Assembly: GCA_905195005.1 (NCBI GenBank)
Contig: CAJJUC010000066.1
Location: forward strand, 1-11,990
Length of the DNA stretch: 11,990 bases
Direction: 5' to 3'
Source of the DNA: an uncultured Eubacteriales bacterium
GTDB taxonomy: Bacteria > Bacillota > Clostridia > UMGS1883
A program made the position numbers and the translations under genes. Shown here in pieces: positions 7,419-11,990 of this stretch. The notes below the pieces were generated by a model. It was not told the origin of the DNA, made no database searches, and saw only the letters and a list, made by a program, of their open reading frames with translations. Each line of letters opens with the position of its first letter. Position 1 is the stretch's first letter.

Positions 7419-10088
7419 GTGAAAAGATATATCATATTTATGCTTTGCATTGCCATGGCAGTTTCGTTTATGCAGGCAAGCACGCACGCGGAAACGGAAT
7501 ATATTGACGAGAATATTCCTCTGCTTATTGACGCGCTCGGAGTGATGGATCAGGAATATACGAACAGTTCGGAAGAAGCTCACGTGACGAGAGGTGAGTT
7601 TGCAGGTATTTTGGCAAGGCTTGTTAATATGCCGCTCAGCGGAGGCTTCGAACAGCTGTTCAGTGATGTTGACGCAAATAATGAAAACAGTGCAGCCATT
7701 GCCGCAGTGTACAAAATGGGCGTAATGGTCGGCAACGGTTCGGGAAATTTCTGTCCTGATGAAAAGGTGACAGCCGAGCAGGCGGTAAAGGCGCTGGTTT
7801 ATATTCTCGGGTATTCATTTAAGGCGGAAAAGCACGGAGGATATCCTGCCGGATATTTGCACGAGGCAAACAGCCTTGGTTTGCCGGACGGTTTGAGCAT
7901 AAACCGCGGAGAAAAAATCACACGAAAGGAGCTTGCCGCTCTTATTAGAAACAGTCTCAGTGTTGAGCTTATTGATTTAACGGAGATAAGCGGAACGGAC
8001 GCCGTGTACGGAAACGCTGAAAATGAAACTATTCTTACGCGGTATATGGATATTGACAAATTTGAAGGTGTGATAAGCGAGATTGACGGCAGAAGCATTC
8101 TTTCGAGAAATGCCGAAACGGATAAAGGGCAGGTTAAAATCGGCATGACGGCAGCAAATTATAAAGATTGTTCGATAGTGAAATATCTGGGCTGCCGTGT
8201 GGAGGCATATGTAAGGGATATTAACGGCGTGAAAGAGCTTGTCTGTGCTTTCCCGGTGAAGAGAAACCGCGAGCTTACGATAAATGCCGGCGCTCTGGAG
8301 CTTGACAACCCGAAATTTACGCTTACAAATTTTTGTTATGAAGATAACTTCGGGAAACTCAGAGAAGCCGAGATGACAAAGGAGCTTCGCTTTGTGTATA
8401 ACGGAGCTTACGACTATGATTTCGATAAGGACGACCTGAGAATTTCATCGGGTTATGTAAGCCTGATTGACCATAACAACGATTCTGTTTACGATGTGTG
8501 CATGGTGTGGGATTTTGAGGAATATGTATTTGAATCCGCAAAAAAAGATTCAATTGCATGCTTTTACAACAAAACGCTTTCATTCAATGAGGACACGCAA
8601 TATCGTGTGCAGCTCCGTGACGGAAAGTGCGGAAACAGGGAAACGCTGAGCGCTTTGGCTGCATGGGATATTTTGAATGTTGCAAAATCGAAGGATGGCG
8701 AGCTTGTAACAATAATCGTAAGCAGGGGCGGAATATCAGGCACGGTTGACGCTATTTCTTCGGAAAACGGCAGAGAGACCGTTACCGTGGAGGGAATCGA
8801 ATACAAGGTGTCGCCGCTTTATACCAATCTTCCGGCAAACAGCGGAAAGGTAAGTATAAAGAACGGACTTAAAAGCGAATTCTATTTTAATGCAACCGGC
8901 GAGATTGCGGCAATATATGCAAAAGCTGCCGAGAGTGACCGATTCGGAGTTCTGCTGAATGCCGGAAAGGACAAGGGCATAAAAAATCAATATAAGATGA
9001 AAATATATTCATCTGACGGAAAAACCAAGGTTTACCGGCTGAGAGATAGAGTGAAATATTCGGCAGAGGGCTTTGATGAAAAGGTCACTTCGGCGGAAAC
9101 CGTTGTAAGTGATTTTACGGACGGCACGGGCGCTAAACAGGAGGTCATCTGCTATTCGCTTGACGAAAACGGATATATCAGCGCGGTGAAAAAGGCTGTT
9201 AACGCAACCGAAAAGGGTTATAATCTTGACAAATTTTCGCTGGATTTTCATTTGGGGAATGTCCCCGGCGACACAACAGCGGAGCATTTCAGATTTCAGG
9301 ACGCCACATCAACCTTCGGATTGGGCGAGCGGTTTGAAACGCAGTTCCATATTACGGCGAACACCATTGTGTTTTATGCGCCGGAAAAGGACGGAAGAAT
9401 TGATGAGGACTCGATAAACGTTACAGATTTGTCATTTTTTGACCCCATGGCGAAGTATGAAAATATCAGCGTGTACGAATGCGACGATACATATGTGGGG
9501 CAGATAGTTTTATATACTCCGGAGGTTACTGACGAAAATGCCGGCATAACAAGCGAGTATTTTATTGCTGTGGAAAAGGTGTACAGCGGACGTGACGATG
9601 ACGGATATTATGTGCCGGTCATACGTGGAATGTACCGCGGCGCAATGAAAGATTTTGAGTATATATCAGTTGACGGAACCGTTCCCGAAAAGGGCAGCAT
9701 TATCAGACATGAGGAGAAGCTTTCCGGTGAGCTGCTTGTAAAAAAGTCAAATGTTTTGTTTTCACCGTCAGTAAGGGATAAATACGTTGAAATGAACTCT
9801 CTCGGCGGAGGAACATATCTCCCTCTGGTATGGATGTCTTACGGCAGACTTTACCGGAGGAACGGCGCCGCGATATCGGTATACACAGGCTCGGATAAGC
9901 CGAGAGCAAATTACATTCCGGCAGGATGCCCGATATACAAAATAGACAAGGATAATCACATCACAAAGTCAAGTGAGGCGGAGCTTGTCGAATCCTCGTC
10001 AAATCCGTCAGAATTATACGACGGGTCAAGAGTGATCTTTAACAACAGATACCAGTATGTTCGCGAAATGTGGATTCTTGAAGACTGA
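7419..10088 (+). CDS. Secreted SLH protein with N-terminal SLH triplet and large beta-rich region of unknown function
   Basis: Large cell-surface protein of 889 residues, starting at GTG with a strong ribosome site. The signal peptide is residues 1-24, with T-H-A before E25. Three SLH repeats follow: a degenerate one at about 30-70 (V-T-R-G-E-F-A core), one from F81-S-D-V to about 130 (P-D-E-K-V-T), and one from about 139 to 180 (ending T-R-K-E-L-A-A-L-I). The remaining 700 residues are beta-rich and match no enzyme family I recognise. They contain recurring short beta modules that begin similarly at F215-E-G-V-I, I439-S-G-T-V and R508-F-G-V-L. An EF-hand-like acidic loop, D351-x-N353-x-D355-x-x-x-D359, could bind calcium, although position 12 of the loop is Met rather than Asp or Glu. 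Similar SLH proteins with such C-terminal regions are common in Clostridia; a structural role in the S-layer or glycan handling is inferred. It lies 14 bases after the previous gene and 17 before the next. Confidence 0.82.
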   Translation: MKRYIIFMLCIAMAVSFMQASTHAETEYIDENIPLLIDALGVMDQEYTNSSEEAHVTRGEFAGILARLVNMPLSGGFEQLFSDVDANNENSAAIAAVYKMGVMVGNGSGNFCPDEKVTAEQAVKALVYILGYSFKAEKHGGYPAGYLHEANSLGLPDGLSINRGEKITRKELAALIRNSLSVELIDLTEISGTDAVYGNAENETILTRYMDIDKFEGVISEIDGRSILSRNAETDKGQVKIGMTAANYKDCSIVKYLGCRVEAYVRDINGVKELVCAFPVKRNRELTINAGALELDNPKFTLTNFCYEDNFGKLREAEMTKELRFVYNGAYDYDFDKDDLRISSGYVSLIDHNNDSVYDVCMVWDFEEYVFESAKKDSIACFYNKTLSFNEDTQYRVQLRDGKCGNRETLSALAAWDILNVAKSKDGELVTIIVSRGGISGTVDAISSENGRETVTVEGIEYKVSPLYTNLPANSGKVSIKNGLKSEFYFNATGEIAAIYAKAAESDRFGVLLNAGKDKGIKNQYKMKIYSSDGKTKVYRLRDRVKYSAEGFDEKVTSAETVVSDFTDGTGAKQEVICYSLDENGYISAVKKAVNATEKGYNLDKFSLDFHLGNVPGDTTAEHFRFQDATSTFGLGERFETQFHITANTIVFYAPEKDGRIDEDSINVTDLSFFDPMAKYENISVYECDDTYVGQIVLYTPEVTDENAGITSEYFIAVEKVYSGRDDDGYYVPVIRGMYRGAMKDFEYISVDGTVPEKGSIIRHEEKLSGELLVKKSNVLFSPSVRDKYVEMNSLGGGTYLPLVWMSYGRLYRRNGAAISVYTGSDKPRANYIPAGCPIYKIDKDNHITKSSEAELVESSSNPSELYDGSRVIFNNRYQYVREMWILED

Positions 10089-10105
10089 ACAAAGGAGGAT
10101 GCAAA

Positions 10106-11990
10106 ATGCTGAAAAAAATACTGGCGCTGTTTACGGTTTTTTCCCTTTTAACAATTCCGTCTTATGCTGAGGATAAAGCGGTTAATCTCAAATTTGCGGA
10201 CGGGTCGGGAGATTTGGAAAAAATAATTATTGAAAACGGCAGTGAGAAAGGCTATGCTTCCTCATATGACGGGAAGTGCGCGAAAATTTCGGCTGATAAA
10301 AGCGGCATTGCGGCTGCATCCGTGAAGCTGCCCGAAAGCAATAAGAACGGTATAATTGCCGCTCAGTCAATAAGAAGCACAGCTTCTGTCAAAACACAGA
10401 TTAAGCTTTTGGGGGAAGAAAAGTCCTTTTTTGAGCTTGAAATTTCAGGCGGAAGAATTAAAGCAAAGGGAAAAAACGGCGTTGTTGACCTTAAATCCGC
10501 AAGCAGCAGCGAATGGATGCATATTCAGATAAACGCTGATTTTGAAAAAGACGTTTGTGAAATCTATATTGACGGGATAAAGCTCGGCGGAACGATTACC
10601 GCATGCGATGATGTAAAAAAAATCGGGCGGATTTCCTACAGTGCATACGGAAGGAACGCAGAGCTTTATCTTGATGATGTGCTGCTGATTCCGGTGAAAT
10701 ATTCTTCTTCGAATAAGGCTTCGGGCAGTGAAGACGGCGCTGCAAGGCTTGCATATTACAGTTTGTATAAGGCGCGTTACGACTGCTATACTCCGCCGGC
10801 GGAGAATGTGATTCCTGGTGCGGTTATTTCAGGCATGCCGACGGCATCGTCATCGGCAGACGGGTATGATGTTAAAAATATTACGGATAATGACCCGGAT
10901 ACAAAATGGATGGCGCATGAAGCGGTCGATCCCGAGGACTACGGCAAAAGCCTGACGCTGAATAAGCCTGAAACCTCGGAAGGCTCGCAGATTGCCAGAT
11001 ACAGCTTTTCGCCTCTCAAGGGTACGGTTGAGATAGAGCAGGATTTGCTTTTATCCGACGTAACCTCCGAAAAATGCCTGCCGTACATTATGTCGGCCGA
11101 TGAAAAGTATATCTGCGATCTTGTAAATCTGGGGGGCAATTTTGCGCTTGCTCAAAGCGGAGCGGTATTCAAGCAGATATCCTCCGATACATGGTACCGT
11201 TTTAAATTTGTAATCCGTACACAGGAGCAGACTTATGATGTTTACATAAACGGCGCTCCATGGCTTTTGGGAGTCGGATTCAGAGAACCGTGCGAGTCTG
11301 TCGGAATTCTTCATTATCAGATAGCTCCGTCGGCAGCGGGCAGATTTTCTCTGGATAATATTAAGATCTCTTATAAATCTCCGCTTGAAGCTTTTGAAAC
11401 GGTGGTTTACAGTGACGATTTTGAAAGCTATGCGGAGGGAACCGACAGTATTCCGGGATGGGGAATTTCCCACTCAACGTCAGGTTCTGTCAATGTGAAA
11501 TCGATGGGAAAGCTTTCAAAATACAAGTTCAGCCAATATGTTGACCTCGGAATAGGAAGAGAAAGCGAGTTTGAGGGAGCGTCGTTCGTTTTGCCGGATG
11601 GAATAAGCGTAAAATACGACGTGCTTACCTCGCGCAAGGGTGGATCGTATGAAATTGTTCTTGAAAGGCATGACGCATTTTACGGCGGACAGCAGACCGT
11701 ATATTTTTCTCCTCAGCGCGCATCGAATTTAAGGATTGTAATTTATGATGCGAGGGACGAAAACGGCAACACCGTTCACGCACAGATGAGCGATTTGAAT
11801 ATCATAAGAAAGCACTTGTTCCCGGTGGAAAATGCGGCGTTTTCCGCTCATGTCAGCGTATCGGGAGAAGCGTCGGCCGCTTACGACAGAAGAGGAATAA
11901 ATGACAATATTGTTGCGGAGTTCGGAAAAACAGGTGTGTGGCAAAGCGGCAGCGAGGAGGATAAATGGGTTGAGCTGACATGGGATGAGC
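10106..11990 (+). CDS. Secreted multi-module carbohydrate-binding protein, LamG-like and discoidin-like (3' truncated)
   Basis: The frame is open from the ATG at 10106 to the right edge, giving 628 residues with no stop; AAAGGAGGA at 10091-10099 is a strong ribosome site. The signal peptide is residues 1-21 (S-Y-A before E22). A LamG-like module spans about 28-195, with W137 and I153-Y-I-D-G157 and closing in L-D-D-V. A discoidin (F5/8 type C)-like start lies at 240-270 (D-N-D-P-D-T-K-W268). LamG-like sequence runs from about 271 to 423, with W363 and Y377-D-V-Y-I-N-G383, ending in L-D-N-I-K-I421. An unexpected LamG-type opening, D437-D-F-E-S-Y442, follows. Discoidin-like sequence resumes at Q477-Y-V-D-L-G482 and ends near R568. 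Another discoidin-like domain begins near 570 (W612, W621-V-E-L) and is cut off. No SLH repeat or catalytic domain is visible; either could lie beyond the edge. It probably binds plant polysaccharide at the surface, by analogy with these module families. Confidence 0.8.
   Translation, partial: MLKKILALFTVFSLLTIPSYAEDKAVNLKFADGSGDLEKIIIENGSEKGYASSYDGKCAKISADKSGIAAASVKLPESNKNGIIAAQSIRSTASVKTQIKLLGEEKSFFELEISGGRIKAKGKNGVVDLKSASSSEWMHIQINADFEKDVCEIYIDGIKLGGTITACDDVKKIGRISYSAYGRNAELYLDDVLLIPVKYSSSNKASGSEDGAARLAYYSLYKARYDCYTPPAENVIPGAVISGMPTASSSADGYDVKNITDNDPDTKWMAHEAVDPEDYGKSLTLNKPETSEGSQIARYSFSPLKGTVEIEQDLLLSDVTSEKCLPYIMSADEKYICDLVNLGGNFALAQSGAVFKQISSDTWYRFKFVIRTQEQTYDVYINGAPWLLGVGFREPCESVGILHYQIAPSAAGRFSLDNIKISYKSPLEAFETVVYSDDFESYAEGTDSIPGWGISHSTSGSVNVKSMGKLSKYKFSQYVDLGIGRESEFEGASFVLPDGISVKYDVLTSRKGGSYEIVLERHDAFYGGQQTVYFSPQRASNLRIVIYDARDENGNTVHAQMSDLNIIRKHLFPVENAAFSAHVSVSGEASAAYDRRGINDNIVAEFGKTGVWQSGSEEDKWVELTWDE
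10910..11503 (+). other. Apparent LamG-like insertion, in permuted order, within a discoidin-like domain
   Basis: This in-frame segment of about 198 codons separates the first part of a discoidin-like domain (ending D-P-D-T-K-W268) from its apparent continuation (Q477-Y-V-D-L-G). Within it the LamG body (G280-K-S-L-T-L-N to D417-N-I-K-I) precedes a LamG-type opening (D437-D-F-E-S-Y-A-E-G). In the gene at 5050 the equivalent opening, F-E-N-Y, comes first. The pentamer GATGG occurs at both ends (10909-10913 and 11503-11507) in the same frame; given free choice of boundaries this may be chance. Boundaries are approximate and the domain calls come from reading the sequence only. Confidence 0.45.

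Larger units (their letters stand above)
1..11990 (+). other. Putative single operon for glycan capture, import and intracellular processing
   Basis: Seven same-strand genes with gaps of 20, 30, 12, -4, 14 and 17 bases and no terminator-like hairpin or room for an internal promoter between genes. The order is importer, cytoplasmic hydrolase, then three exported proteins. The promoter, any regulator, polysaccharide lyases and the importer ATPase must lie outside the window if they are linked at all. Confidence 0.7.

Noticed and set aside
7419..7500. Lipoprotein reading of the signal peptide using Cys10
   Set aside because: The Cys is in the middle of the hydrophobic core and no lipobox follows; T-H-A before E25 is a normal signal peptidase I site.
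11051..11473. 140-residue minus-strand frame near the right edge
   Set aside because: It lies opposite a continuous + strand frame with a signal peptide and recognisable modules.
10909..11507. GATGG at both ends of the LamG-like insert as a target site duplication
   Set aside because: Five bases, with freedom to slide the boundaries, is easily chance, and no transposase or terminal inverted repeats are present. Noted only as a possible recombination junction.

Overview
The window (about 12 kb, moderate GC) reads as one strand of an anaerobic Gram-positive (Clostridia-like) genome specialised in plant polysaccharide use. The evidence is a carbohydrate ABC importer of the LplA/LplB/YtcP type, S-layer homology (SLH) domains, strong GGAGG ribosome sites and Firmicutes-style signal peptides. 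The mix of a GH105 enzyme, an oligosaccharide importer and large SLH or carbohydrate-binding surface proteins resembles pectin (rhamnogalacturonan) loci of gut Clostridia such as Monoglobus. That taxonomic placement is an inference, not a match I could run.

Layout: all seven genes are on the + strand, separated by at most 30 bases, and one pair overlaps by 4 bases. 1-1013: C-terminal part of the solute-binding lipoprotein, cut by the window edge. 1034-1972 and 2003-2878: the two membrane permeases. 2891-5053: a cytoplasmic 720-residue glycoside hydrolase with a GH105 catalytic half and a long beta-rich N-terminal half. 5050-7404: a secreted protein with a LamG-like module, an Ig-like segment, a helical segment and three C-terminal SLH repeats. 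7419-10088: a secreted protein with three N-terminal SLH repeats and about 700 residues of beta-rich modules of unknown function. 10106 to beyond 11990: a secreted protein with LamG-like and discoidin-like modules, cut by the right edge. No RNA genes, insertion sequences, CRISPR arrays, terminators or long non-coding stretches are visible. The whole window looks like the inside of one long transcription unit whose promoter and end lie outside.

How the genes may work together: the surface proteins would hold or organise glycan at the S-layer, lyases encoded elsewhere would cut it, the importer would bring in unsaturated oligosaccharides, and the GH105 enzyme would remove the unsaturated uronate inside the cell. 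No transporter ATPase is present; importers of this family usually share an MsmX/MsmK-type ATPase encoded elsewhere.

The most unusual signal is in the last gene. A discoidin-like domain appears to be split by about 198 residues of LamG-like sequence, and the LamG pieces themselves lie in permuted order.
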